Below, piece by piece: positions 1-7,751 of a stretch of 31,983 nucleotides of DNA. The translations under genes and the position numbers were made by a program. Below the pieces are notes generated by a model. The model saw only the letters and a list, made by a program, of their open reading frames with translations. It searched no databases and had not been told where the DNA came from. Every line of letters begins with the position of its first letter. The first letter of the stretch is position 1. Origin of the DNA: JADFAK01 sp047615865 (lineage in GTDB: Bacteria > Bacteroidota > Bacteroidia > Flavobacteriales_D > Sanyastnellaceae); NCBI GenBank assembly GCA_047615865.1, contig JBLHIB010000027.1:1-31983 (forward strand), given 5' to 3'.

Positions 1-678
1 TGTGTACCTCAAATTCTTGGCCCTGTGGCTGAGACAATTGACAACACCGCTGAAACTGTTGAGCGTGAAATGAATTCGGCCAATGACAATCCGATCATTT
101 CAATGGAAGACGAAAACGTATTCCACGGTGGAAATTTCCATGGCGATTATATTGCCTTTGAAATGGATAAGTTAAAGTTGGCTATTACAAAAATGACTAT
201 GCTCGCCGAGCGACAATTGAATTTCTTGATGAACGACAAGCTCAACGAGAGATTCCCTCCATTCTTGAATGCAGGTGTTCTTGGATTGAACTACGGTCTG
301 CAGGGTATGGTTTTTTCAGCAACATCAACTACTGCTGAAAGTCAAGCATTGTGTACCTCGTTGTATATTCACTCGATTCCTTGCAACAACGACAATCAAG
401 ACATCGTAAGCATGGGAGCGAATGCAGCTAGGGTCGCAGAACATGTTATTGAAAATAGCGCTCAGGTTATGAGTTTGCTCTTACTGGCTTTGGCCCAAGC
501 GGCTGATTTCGACGGTTTAAAAGACAAACTCTCTCCCGCGTCGAAAGATATTTACCGTCAAATTCGTTCAGTTGCTGACCGTGTTGAGGCCGACAAGCCT
601 ATTAGCCATCAGCTAAAAGCTTTGAAAGATTTGATTTCAAACGAAGAGAGATTCTCCGATTTAGATTTGAACTTATGA
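1..678 (+). CDS. Histidine/tyrosine ammonia-lyase (HAL/PAL family), C-terminal part
   Basis: The frame is open from the first base, so this is the last 225 residues of a protein of usually about 500. It belongs to the MIO-dependent aromatic amino acid lyases. The visible part begins just after a Pro-Gln and contains NSANDNPI, then GGNFHGDYIAFEMDKLK, the conserved central helix region of the family, followed by the helical C-terminal domain. The Ala-Ser-Gly that forms the MIO cofactor and the residues that select histidine or tyrosine lie upstream of the window. Its stop overlaps the next start (ATGA), so it belongs to the pigment operon. In flexirubin clusters this enzyme is known as a tyrosine ammonia-lyase that makes 4-coumarate as the aryl starter, and that role is inferred here from context. 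A plain histidine-degradation HAL is less likely, because no other hut genes are nearby. Confidence 0.9.
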   Translation, partial: CVPQILGPVAETIDNTAETVEREMNSANDNPIISMEDENVFHGGNFHGDYIAFEMDKLKLAITKMTMLAERQLNFLMNDKLNERFPPFLNAGVLGLNYGLQGMVFSATSTTAESQALCTSLYIHSIPCNNDNQDIVSMGANAARVAEHVIENSAQVMSLLLLALAQAADFDGLKDKLSPASKDIYRQIRSVADRVEADKPISHQLKALKDLISNEERFSDLDLNL

Positions 679-1406
679 AATGTGCACTTGTAACAGGAGG
701 TTCTCGCGGACTTGGAAGAGCTATTAGCGTTGCTCTTGCCAAAGATCTGGGTTACCATATTCTGGTCAACTACCAAGGAAATGAAGCAGCGGCTAAAGAA
801 ACTTTGGCCATGATCAATGCCGATGGTGGCACTGGCGAATGCATTCAATTCGATGTTTCGAAAAAGGATAAAGTTGACACAGCACTAGAGGCTTGGGCTG
901 AAAGAAATCCAGAAGCAATTTTGGAAGTTCTCGTCAACAATGCAGGAATCACTCGGGACAACCTTATGGTTTGGATGGAGGAAGAAGCTTGGGACGCCGT
1001 TATCAATACGCACGTAAAGGGAATGTTCAACTGTACGAAGTTTGTCATTCAGAAAATGGTACGAAAACGCTATGGTCGTATTATCAATATCGTTTCTGTA
1101 AGCGGTGTCAAAGGAGTTCCTGGACAGACGAATTATTCTGCGGCCAAAGGAGCAATGATTGCGGCAACACGTTCTTTGGCTCAAGAAGTTGCAAAGAGAA
1201 AAATTACTGTCAATGCGATAGCCCCTGGCTTCATCGAAAGTGACATGACCGATAAACTGCCTAAAGATCAGTTGATGAAATTGATACCAGCCAACCGCTT
1301 TGGTGACCCTCAAGAGGTGGCAGATTTAGTATCCTTCATTGCTTCTTCAAAATCGGCGTATATCACTGGTGAGATCATTAATATCAATGGAGGAATTCAC
1401 TCGTAG
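675..1406 (+). CDS. 3-oxoacyl-[ACP] reductase, FabG/ApeQ-like
   Basis: This 243-residue short-chain dehydrogenase reduces a 3-oxoacyl-ACP to the 3-hydroxyacyl-ACP with NADPH. The nucleotide-binding TGGSRGLG is at residues 7-14 and NNAG at 88-91. The catalytic Ser141, Tyr154 and Lys158 (YSAAK) are all present, and the length is normal for FabG. It starts inside the stop of the ammonia-lyase gene (ATGA), and the first ketosynthase begins 3 bp after its stop. In aryl polyene clusters the corresponding enzyme is ApeQ, the ketoreductase of each chain-extension cycle. The position among dedicated ketosynthases and ACPs makes a pigment role more likely than general fatty acid synthesis. No sign of damage is seen. 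Confidence 0.93.
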   Translation: MKCALVTGGSRGLGRAISVALAKDLGYHILVNYQGNEAAAKETLAMINADGGTGECIQFDVSKKDKVDTALEAWAERNPEAILEVLVNNAGITRDNLMVWMEEEAWDAVINTHVKGMFNCTKFVIQKMVRKRYGRIINIVSVSGVKGVPGQTNYSAAKGAMIAATRSLAQEVAKRKITVNAIAPGFIESDMTDKLPKDQLMKLIPANRFGDPQEVADLVSFIASSKSAYITGEIININGGIHS

Positions 1407-1409
1407 CCC

Positions 1410-2636
1410 ATGGACAATAGAGTTGTAATTACTGGTTTGGGAATTTATTCTTGCTTGGGAACTTCACTTGATGAGGTATCTCAGTCGTTGCAAGATGGAA
1501 AGAGCGGAATTATTTTCGATCCTGCCCGGAAAGAAATAGGTTATCGTTCGGCACTCACAGGATACGTGGCCGAACCAGAATTGAAAGGAGAACTTACTCG
1601 TCGCCAACGCGTGGGGCTATCTGAGCAAGCCAAATATGCCTATGTATCTACCAAGCAGGCCCTTGCGCAAGCTGGAATGGACATGGATTATTTGACAGCT
1701 AATGAAGTCGGTATCCTTTTCGGAAATGACTCCTCGGCTCGCGCTGTGATTGAGGCGATTGACATCATTCGCGCAAAGAAAGACACAACACTTTTAGGTT
1801 CTGGATCGATTTTCCAATCGATGAACTGCACGGTGAGCATGAACCTGTCAACAATTTTTAAGTTGAAAGGAGTGAATTTCACCATTAGTGGAGCTTGTGC
1901 ATCTGGATCACACTCTATAGGAATAGGATACTTGCTTATTAAATATGGTCTGCAAAAAGCTATTGTATGCGGTGGAGCCCAAGAGGTGAACCCTTATGCA
2001 TTTGGAAGCTTTGATGGGATAGGAGCTTTTTCTGTAATGGAAGACAATCCTACAAAAGCCTCTCGCCCATTTGATAAAAACCGCGATGGATTGATCCCTA
2101 GTGGTGGTGGAGCAACCGTAATCATAGAATCACTTGAATCGGCCAAGGCACGCGGTGCCAATATTCTAGGAGAAGTAATGGGCTATGGCTTTAGTAGCAA
2201 TGGTGAGCACATCTCTAATCCAAATAAAGATGGTCAGGTACGCTCATTGAACATGGCCCTCAAGCAAGCTGGACTAGATCCTGCTGAAATTGACTACATC
2301 AATGCACATGCCACATCAACGCCAGTAGGTGATGGGTATGAAGCTGAGGCAATTAGCGAAGTATTCCAAGGACTAAACACACCTGTAAGTAGCACCAAAT
2401 CGATGACTGGCCATGAATGTTGGATGGCAGGAGCGAGCGAAATCGTATATTGCATGCTCATGATGAGAGATGGATTCATCGCTCCGAATATAAACTTCGA
2501 AGAGCCTGACGAATCAACCTCAAAATTGAATATTATTGCCAAGACTAAAAGAACGGCTGTAGATAGCTTCCTTTCCAACTCGTTTGGATTTGGAGGCACG
2601 AATAGCACATTGATAATTAAGAAATACCAAGAGTGA
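1410..2636 (+). CDS. Beta-ketoacyl-[ACP] synthase (catalytic ketosynthase 1)
   Basis: This 408-residue thiolase-fold ketosynthase carries out decarboxylative Claisen condensation of an acyl chain with malonyl-ACP. The catalytic residues are all visible: nucleophile Cys163 in GACASGSHS, His300 in NAHATS and His335 in TGHECWMAG. The C-terminal SFGFGGTNS loop of the FabB/FabF family is present. It lies between the ketoreductase and an ACP, and its stop codon shares one base with the ACP start. The His335 region reads ECWMAGAS instead of the usual TLGAAG, so it is a divergent member. It resembles the aryl polyene ketosynthases more than housekeeping FabF. Which of the three active ketosynthases is the main elongation enzyme cannot be told from the sequence. 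Confidence 0.92.
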   Translation: MDNRVVITGLGIYSCLGTSLDEVSQSLQDGKSGIIFDPARKEIGYRSALTGYVAEPELKGELTRRQRVGLSEQAKYAYVSTKQALAQAGMDMDYLTANEVGILFGNDSSARAVIEAIDIIRAKKDTTLLGSGSIFQSMNCTVSMNLSTIFKLKGVNFTISGACASGSHSIGIGYLLIKYGLQKAIVCGGAQEVNPYAFGSFDGIGAFSVMEDNPTKASRPFDKNRDGLIPSGGGATVIIESLESAKARGANILGEVMGYGFSSNGEHISNPNKDGQVRSLNMALKQAGLDPAEIDYINAHATSTPVGDGYEAEAISEVFQGLNTPVSSTKSMTGHECWMAGASEIVYCMLMMRDGFIAPNINFEEPDESTSKLNIIAKTKRTAVDSFLSNSFGFGGTNSTLIIKKYQE

Positions 2637-2887
2637 TGACACAAGAGGAGATAATCACGAAAATCAACGCCTTTCTTGTTGATGAATTTGAAGTTGATCC
2701 AGACGATATTCAGCCTGAAGCCTCTTTACAGGAAACACTTGACCTAGATAGTTTGGATTATGTTGATCTGGTAGTTGTAATTGAAAGCAATTTTGGTTTT
2801 AAGGTTACGGGTGAAGATTTTATGGATATTAGGACCTTCCAAGACTTCTATGACTATATTCTCTTAAGAGTCAAGGAACAAGCATAA
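2636..2887 (+). CDS. Acyl carrier protein 1
   Basis: This 83-residue acyl carrier protein has the phosphopantetheine attachment serine at about residue 39 in LDLDSLDYVD, followed by the acidic helix II that docks partner enzymes. A GTG in the same frame lies one codon upstream at 2633. I chose the ATG at 2636 because TGATG coupling to the preceding stop is tight and ATG is the stronger codon. The gene sits directly after ketosynthase 1 and one base before the acyltransferase. Aryl polyene clusters normally carry two dedicated ACPs (ApeE and ApeF), and a second one lies at 6318-6572. Its cargo is inferred to be the growing polyene or its starter unit. Confidence 0.93.
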   Translation: MTQEEIITKINAFLVDEFEVDPDDIQPEASLQETLDLDSLDYVDLVVVIESNFGFKVTGEDFMDIRTFQDFYDYILLRVKEQA

Positions 2888-2888
2888 C

Positions 2889-3764
2889 ATGGCCTCATGG
2901 GACGGCAAAAGTAGAGGCACTTTGCTCGGTTACAAGATTTTCTTGTTTACCATCAAAGTCGGAGGCGTACCTCTAGCTTATACCTTACTCAAATTTATTT
3001 CATTTTATTTCTATTTATTTGCCAAAGCACCGCGTAAAGCCATCATGGACTTTTACACCGGCGCTCTTTCTATGTCTGAAAGTGAAGCAAAAAAAACAAC
3101 AAAGAAGAATTTTCTCCTTATTGGTCAGTCTATAATTGACAAAGTCGCCTTCCTACAAGGAAAAGACAAACGGTACAAATTCTCATTCGACGGACACGAC
3201 ATTCTTAAAAAAATGGAAGAGGGCGGAAAAGGAGGAATCCTCATCTCAGCTCATCTTGGAAATTGGGATGTCGCTGGGAATATGCTCAAAAGCACAGACC
3301 TCAGTGTCCCCGTTAATGTGGTGATGTTCGAAAATGAAGTGGAGGCGATCAAGAGATTCATGGATAGCGAAACGGGTGGCAACAAGTTCAAAGTGATTCC
3401 AATTGGACAGGATCTATCGCACATTATTCGAATCAATGCAGCCTTGAGCAAAGGTGAATTTGTATGCATACATGGCGATCGCTTTTTTGGACCAATGAAA
3501 ACTTTGACCATCCCATTCTTCGGACGTGATGCAAAGTTTCCTGCCGGTCCTTTTGAAATGGGTGCTAGGTTCAAAGCTCCTGTTACTTTCGTTTTCAACT
3601 TGAAAAAGTCAGAATACGAATACCAGTTGAGCTCAACCCCGCCATTGCGCGACGAGATAACTTCCGCCGCAGATTTGGCTGCTCGTTATGTGGCCACGTT
3701 GGAACAAAAGACTAAGGACTATCCAGAGCAATGGTTCAATTATTATGACTTCTATAAACAGTAA
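2889..3764 (+). CDS. LpxL/HtrB-like lysophospholipid acyltransferase
   Basis: This 291-residue protein belongs to the lipid A lauroyl/myristoyl acyltransferase family. The HxxxxD catalytic motif is visible as His122-Leu-Gly-Asn-Trp-Asp127. A hydrophobic N-terminal segment at roughly residues 15-45 would hold it at the inner membrane. The family transfers an acyl group from ACP to a hydroxyl acceptor. Within this operon, between an ACP and a dehydratase, the donor is probably the finished polyene-ACP and not lauroyl-ACP. The product would then be a lipid-anchored or esterified pigment. This is inference from context; aryl polyene clusters do contain acyltransferases of this kind. It starts one base after the ACP stop. 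It could also act on lipid A, but its place inside the operon argues against that. Confidence 0.88.
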   Translation: MASWDGKSRGTLLGYKIFLFTIKVGGVPLAYTLLKFISFYFYLFAKAPRKAIMDFYTGALSMSESEAKKTTKKNFLLIGQSIIDKVAFLQGKDKRYKFSFDGHDILKKMEEGGKGGILISAHLGNWDVAGNMLKSTDLSVPVNVVMFENEVEAIKRFMDSETGGNKFKVIPIGQDLSHIIRINAALSKGEFVCIHGDRFFGPMKTLTIPFFGRDAKFPAGPFEMGARFKAPVTFVFNLKKSEYEYQLSSTPPLRDEITSAADLAARYVATLEQKTKDYPEQWFNYYDFYKQ

Positions 3765-3766
3765 GT

Positions 3767-4183
3767 ATGCTAATAACAAAAGAAGACATCCACAAAGTAA
3801 TTCCTCAAAGAGAGCCTATGGTCCTTATTGACGATCTACTGGAACAGAGCCAGACAAAGTCTGTCACTCAATTTGTTGTTCCCGAAGGGCATATCCTACT
3901 GGATGGCGATGAGCTTTCTGAATCGGGACTCATCGAGAATATCGCCCAAAGCGCTGCAGCCGGCGTTGGATACGAGTTCTTTACCAGTAACAAGCCAGCT
4001 CCAGTAGGATTTATCGGAGCTGTATCCAAGTTACAAATTGTACGCCGACCGAAAGTTGCTCAAAGACTTGAAACAACTATCGAAGTCACGCATCAATTGA
4101 CCGGGATTACTGTTATTCAAGGCACGTCTAAAATAGATGGTGAACTAGTTGCTACCTGCGAAATGAAGATTTTTCTACAATGA
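3767..4183 (+). CDS. Hotdog-fold 3-hydroxyacyl-ACP dehydratase subunit, ApeP-like
   Basis: This 138-residue hotdog protein opens with IPQREPMVLIDDLL, the usual start of FabA/FabZ/ApeP-type dehydratases. The acidic catalytic position is intact as Glu57 in LIENIAQSAAA. The GHFPG motif that carries the catalytic histidine of FabZ is absent; the stretch reads GHILLDGDELSESG. His42 lies 15 residues before the Glu, against 14 in FabZ, so a displaced histidine cannot be fully ruled out. Known work on aryl polyenes shows that ApeI and ApeP form a heterodimeric dehydratase. The protein at 10023-10385 has the opposite pattern, and the two probably make one enzyme. It begins 2 bp after the acyltransferase and overlaps the thioesterase gene (ATGA). 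Confidence 0.85.
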   Translation: MLITKEDIHKVIPQREPMVLIDDLLEQSQTKSVTQFVVPEGHILLDGDELSESGLIENIAQSAAAGVGYEFFTSNKPAPVGFIGAVSKLQIVRRPKVAQRLETTIEVTHQLTGITVIQGTSKIDGELVATCEMKIFLQ

Positions 4184-4623
4184 AAAAACCTTCTGTAAAT
4201 AAAGTTCTGTCGACTTATATCGATATCAATACCCGCTTTAGCGAGGTAGATTCTATGGGTGTAGTATGGCATGGAAACTATGTCAAGTACTTAGAAGATG
4301 CCCGTGAAAAAATGGGTGCTAAATTCGGAATGGGCTACATGGACGTGTACCGCAACAAGTTCATGATTCCAATAGTCAAAATGAATTTGGACTACAAGTT
4401 ACCGCTCTACTACGAAAAGAAATACCGTGTTCACATATCTGTTCTTGACACGATTGCGGCTAAAATTGTATGTCAATACGAAATTAGAAACGATCAAGAC
4501 CAAGTGTGCGCAAAAGCGGAGACCACCCAAGCTTTTATCAATTTGGATGGTGAATTGCAACTTATAACTCCGCAATTTTTTATCGACTGGAAATCACAAC
4601 AAACCTGGCAAGAAATCAAATGA
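4180..4623 (+). CDS. 4HBT-type acyl-CoA/acyl-ACP thioesterase
   Basis: This 147-residue hotdog thioesterase has the 4-hydroxybenzoyl-CoA thioesterase signature, TRFSEVDSMGVVWHGNYVKYLEDARE. The catalytic Asp24 precedes the WHGNY turn and the following helix, as in YbgC-like enzymes. The length is normal. It overlaps both neighbours by 4 bp (ATGA at each end), so it is firmly inside the operon. The aryl polyene pathway has a thioesterase, ApeK, found in complex with the ACPs. The present gene is its likely counterpart, either releasing chains or clearing mis-primed ACPs. The true substrate is not visible from the sequence. Confidence 0.88.
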   Translation: MKKPSVNKVLSTYIDINTRFSEVDSMGVVWHGNYVKYLEDAREKMGAKFGMGYMDVYRNKFMIPIVKMNLDYKLPLYYEKKYRVHISVLDTIAAKIVCQYEIRNDQDQVCAKAETTQAFINLDGELQLITPQFFIDWKSQQTWQEIK

Positions 4624-5732
4624 TATACATCGGTGCTGAAAATATTATAGCCCCCTTGGGCATGACCGCAGAGGATGCCTTCATGGAGGCGATGGATGGA
4701 GAAACGTCCATTGAAATGCATGAAGGTTTGGGTGTTCAGAACGCGAATTTGCCAGCGGCTAAATTTACTGACGAACAACGCGCTGAAATCTCCATTGAAG
4801 GAGAACGATTCATCGTATCGCTAGCCGTAAAGTGCATTGAAGGCAGTCTTGATCAAGTCACTCGTGACCTATTAAGCAGTCCGAAAACCTTGCTTCTTTT
4901 GAGCACGACTAAAGGCGATATTGAATTGATTGCTGAGGATACTGAGGCGGCGCGCTTGCACAAATTAGGAGACGCAATAAGTAAAAAACTCAATTTTGCC
5001 GGAAGCGTTCAAACCGTTTCAAATGCATGCATATCGGGTGTATTGGCCGTTATAACAGCCTCCGATTTTATTCGTCGAGGTCAGTACGATCATGTCATTG
5101 TGTGCGGAGTAGACCTGGTAACTCCTTTCACGATTGCCGGATTTGAGTCGTTTTTCGCAATTTCTGAGACCACTTGCCGACCCTATGACGCCAACCGTGA
5201 TGGGATAGCTTTAGGAGAAGGAAGTGCTTGTATTTGTGTGTCGTCCGAAAATATTTACTTGGAGGAGCCTTTTACGTACTTAGGAGGTGCTTGCGCAAAT
5301 GACGCCAATCACATAAGTGGACCATCACGAACAGGAGAAGGCTTGTTTCGTGCCATCAAAAGATCGATCAAGTACGCAGGAATAAAACCTGAAAACATTA
5401 GCCAAATCTGCGCTCATGGAACGGCAACCAGATACAACGATGACATGGAATCTCTTGCCCTAAAACGCGCAGAGCTTCAATATACCCCTGTCAACTCATT
5501 GAAGGGATATATTGGACACACGCTCGGGGCAGCAGGAGTAATGGAACTTGCATTGTTGTTCCAAAGTGTCAGAAACGAAGTGATTCTTGGAAGTCTCGGC
5601 TTCGAGGAACATGGCACGAGTGAGACCATGGGAATTGCATCTGCAACCATGTCTTTATCGTCTGAAATAGTATTAAAAACTGCCAGCGGATTTGGTGGTT
5701 GTAACGCTGCGGCATTATTCAAAGCTCCATGA
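4620..5732 (+). CDS. Beta-ketoacyl-[ACP] synthase (catalytic ketosynthase 2)
   Basis: This 370-residue ketosynthase is somewhat shorter than FabF (about 410). The catalytic triad is complete: Cys137 in SNACISG, His266 in CAHGTAT and His300 in GHTLGAAG. The N-terminal half is divergent and lacks the normal SGI segment. It overlaps the thioesterase gene upstream and the short ketosynthase-like gene downstream by 4 bp each. The placement next to a cysteine-less partner suggests it may work as a heterodimer with the product of 5729-6316. It is probably an initiation or specialised elongation ketosynthase of the pigment pathway; the exact step is unknown. Confidence 0.9.
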   Translation: MIYIGAENIIAPLGMTAEDAFMEAMDGETSIEMHEGLGVQNANLPAAKFTDEQRAEISIEGERFIVSLAVKCIEGSLDQVTRDLLSSPKTLLLLSTTKGDIELIAEDTEAARLHKLGDAISKKLNFAGSVQTVSNACISGVLAVITASDFIRRGQYDHVIVCGVDLVTPFTIAGFESFFAISETTCRPYDANRDGIALGEGSACICVSSENIYLEEPFTYLGGACANDANHISGPSRTGEGLFRAIKRSIKYAGIKPENISQICAHGTATRYNDDMESLALKRAELQYTPVNSLKGYIGHTLGAAGVMELALLFQSVRNEVILGSLGFEEHGTSETMGIASATMSLSSEIVLKTASGFGGCNAAALFKAP

Positions 5733-6316
5733 TAGGCACACACGTACATATCACAGCAGATAAGATTGTTGTCAACGGCGAGGAAGTGGCTCAAGGTGAA
5801 GATATAATCAGACAAGGCTACGATCTGCTTGAAATGGCATATCCGAAGTTCTTCAAAATGGATCGTCTGTGTAAACTAGGCGTGCTTGGGACTGAGTTCA
5901 TCGTAAAAGCTCATCCACGCATTCAAGAGTTGAAGGACGACGATATAGCCTTGCTTTTTAACAACAGTGACTCAAGTTTGGAGTCTGATGTCAAACACCA
6001 AAAGTCATTCCGTGAAGGTGCTGCTAGTCCTGCAATCTTCGTTTATACCCTTCCAAACATCGTTTTAGGCGAACTAGGAATCCGCCACAAGTGGCATGGA
6101 GAACAGCTTTTTACGGTAACGGAAGAACCTGACATCAACTTTCTGTATGAGGTAATGAGCAACAACTTCGCATTTAGGAAAGCCAAGGCTTGTGTTCTCG
6201 GAATAGTAAATTCTTTGAGCGATAATTTTGAAGCTCATTTGATTTGGATAGAAAATAAAGAAATAGATGGCGGAATTCCTTTTACCGCCCTAAATTTGAA
6301 GCAAATAATTAAGTGA
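5729..6316 (+). CDS. Short cysteine-less ketosynthase-like protein (half ketosynthase)
   Basis: This 195-residue protein resembles the N-terminal half of a ketosynthase of the Ketoacyl-synt_2 type. It has a strand reading DDIALLFNN, then SPAIFVYTLPNIVLGELGIRHKW, matching the region just before the nucleophile in ketosynthases. Where the cysteine should be it reads FTVTEEPDINF, so the nucleophile is missing. There is no second half, hence no catalytic histidines. It cannot condense chains alone. It overlaps ketosynthase 2 by 4 bp and lies one base before ACP 2. A role as a chain-length factor or structural partner of ketosynthase 2 is inferred. The frame is intact with no internal stops and sits in a tight operon, so it does not look like a pseudogene. 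Similarity is from motif reading only. Confidence 0.65.
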   Translation: MIGTHVHITADKIVVNGEEVAQGEDIIRQGYDLLEMAYPKFFKMDRLCKLGVLGTEFIVKAHPRIQELKDDDIALLFNNSDSSLESDVKHQKSFREGAASPAIFVYTLPNIVLGELGIRHKWHGEQLFTVTEEPDINFLYEVMSNNFAFRKAKACVLGIVNSLSDNFEAHLIWIENKEIDGGIPFTALNLKQIIK

Positions 6317-6317
6317 C

Positions 6318-6572
6318 ATGGACGATTTGAAAGAGAAGCTCAAAGTGCAGGTGATTGAACACCTCAACTTAGACGATTTGAAGCCTTCAGACATTCCTAA
6401 CGACGAGCCATTATTCGGCGATGGACTAGGACTAGATTCAATTGATGCACTTGAAATGATCGTAATGCTCGAAAAGCACTACGGGCTTAAAGTGACCAAC
6501 CCTGAAGACGGTCGTCGTGTATTTTACACGATCGATTCTATGTCGGACTACATCCTTGAGCATACGTCTTGA
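6318..6572 (+). CDS. Acyl carrier protein 2
   Basis: This 84-residue acyl carrier protein has the phosphopantetheine serine at residue 41 in GLGLDSIDALEM. The sequence differs clearly from ACP 1, which suggests separate duties such as starter loading versus elongation. It starts one base after the half ketosynthase, and its stop TGA overlaps the TTG start of the next ketosynthase (TTGA). Two distinct ACPs are normal in aryl polyene clusters. Which one carries malonyl and which the aryl starter is not decidable here. Confidence 0.93.
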   Translation: MDDLKEKLKVQVIEHLNLDDLKPSDIPNDEPLFGDGLGLDSIDALEMIVMLEKHYGLKVTNPEDGRRVFYTIDSMSDYILEHTS

Positions 6573-7750
6573 AAAAAATTCTGATTACCGGTATGGGTAT
6601 CGTCTCTTCCATGGGGCGAGGTGTAGAACAACACTCCGATGCGCTGACAAATCGACGTTCTGGCATCAAAGATGTCAAGCGCGTAGGTGGTTTGCCTCAT
6701 GCTTATTGGGGTGGTGAGCTCGACCAGTCGGTAGAAGAAATTCTTACAACTGCAGGTATTGACACATTACCCGCAGACCTATCGCGCTCAACAGCACTGG
6801 CTATGTCGGCCATTCAAGATTTGCTGAGCTCAACAAATTTCATAGATGGAAAAGGATCGGGTCTCATTAACGCCACTTCTGTGGGCGGAATGGACACTAC
6901 CGAGCAAGAATATCTAAAAGACCGAGAGGGATGGGATTATTCTAAATTTCTACAACATAATTTAGGGCAGATCAACGATCAAATTCTAAATTTCTACGAC
7001 TGGAATTTATACAATACAACTTTGTCTACTGCTTGCTCCTCAGCTGCGAATGCACTGATGCTCGGAGCACGGATGATCCGCTCTGGAAAGTATGACCGCA
7101 TCATTGTTGGCGGAACGGATGCCTTATCGAATTTCACCATGCGTGGCTTCGAATCACTCATGATCTATGACCGCGAATTGTGCCGCCCATTTGACGACAC
7201 GCGTGCCGGTTTAAATCTCGGTGAAGGTGCTGCCTACGTCCTTTTAGAAAGCGAAGAATCGGCATTGAAGAGCGGTAACACTCCCCTCGCCTGCCTCACC
7301 GGATGGGCAAATGCCAATGATGCCTTTCATGCTACAGCATCTTCTCCAGAAGGGAAAGGTGCCGTATTGAGTATGTCAGCAGCTTTAAAATGTGCTGGTC
7401 TGCGTGCCGATGAAATTGACTACATCAATGCACATGGAACAGCTACTCCAAACAATGACTTGAGCGAGTCAGTGGCTATCCAGCAAGTTTTCGATCCCGT
7501 ACCACCATTTAGTTCGACGAAGGGTTTTACTGGCCACACGCTGGCTGCTGCTGGTGCCATTGAAGCTGTCTTTAGTGTGATGAGTATTCGCCAAGGAAAG
7601 ATTTGGCCCAACCTCAACTTTAAGACGCCCTTGAATGAAACTGGTCTGTCTCCTCAAACCGAACTTATAGATAAAGAAGTGAAACATGTTCTTTCCAACA
7701 GCTTTGGTTTTGGCGGAAACAATTCAACAGTAATCTTTTCTGCTCTCTGA
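6569..7750 (+). CDS. Beta-ketoacyl-[ACP] synthase (catalytic ketosynthase 3)
   Basis: This 393-residue FabF-type ketosynthase has all three catalytic residues: Cys156 in STACSSAANA, His289 in NAHGTATPNND and His323 in GHTLAAAG. The C-terminal NSFGFGGNNST loop is present. The only sensible start is TTG at 6569, overlapping the ACP stop as TTGA and giving the expected N-terminus MKKILITGMGIVSS. It is followed after one base by a cysteine-less ketosynthase-like gene. This repeats the KS:CLF arrangement known for aryl polyene synthases (ApeO:ApeC), so I consider it the best candidate for the main chain-extending ketosynthase. That assignment is inference from gene order. Confidence 0.92.
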   Translation: MKKILITGMGIVSSMGRGVEQHSDALTNRRSGIKDVKRVGGLPHAYWGGELDQSVEEILTTAGIDTLPADLSRSTALAMSAIQDLLSSTNFIDGKGSGLINATSVGGMDTTEQEYLKDREGWDYSKFLQHNLGQINDQILNFYDWNLYNTTLSTACSSAANALMLGARMIRSGKYDRIIVGGTDALSNFTMRGFESLMIYDRELCRPFDDTRAGLNLGEGAAYVLLESEESALKSGNTPLACLTGWANANDAFHATASSPEGKGAVLSMSAALKCAGLRADEIDYINAHGTATPNNDLSESVAIQQVFDPVPPFSSTKGFTGHTLAAAGAIEAVFSVMSIRQGKIWPNLNFKTPLNETGLSPQTELIDKEVKHVLSNSFGFGGNNSTVIFSAL

Positions 7751-7751
7751 C

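Noticed and set aside
885..1313. Minus-strand frame of 142 codons opposite the ketoreductase gene
   Set aside because: The plus-strand gene has all catalytic motifs and lies in a packed operon; the antisense product has no recognisable features.
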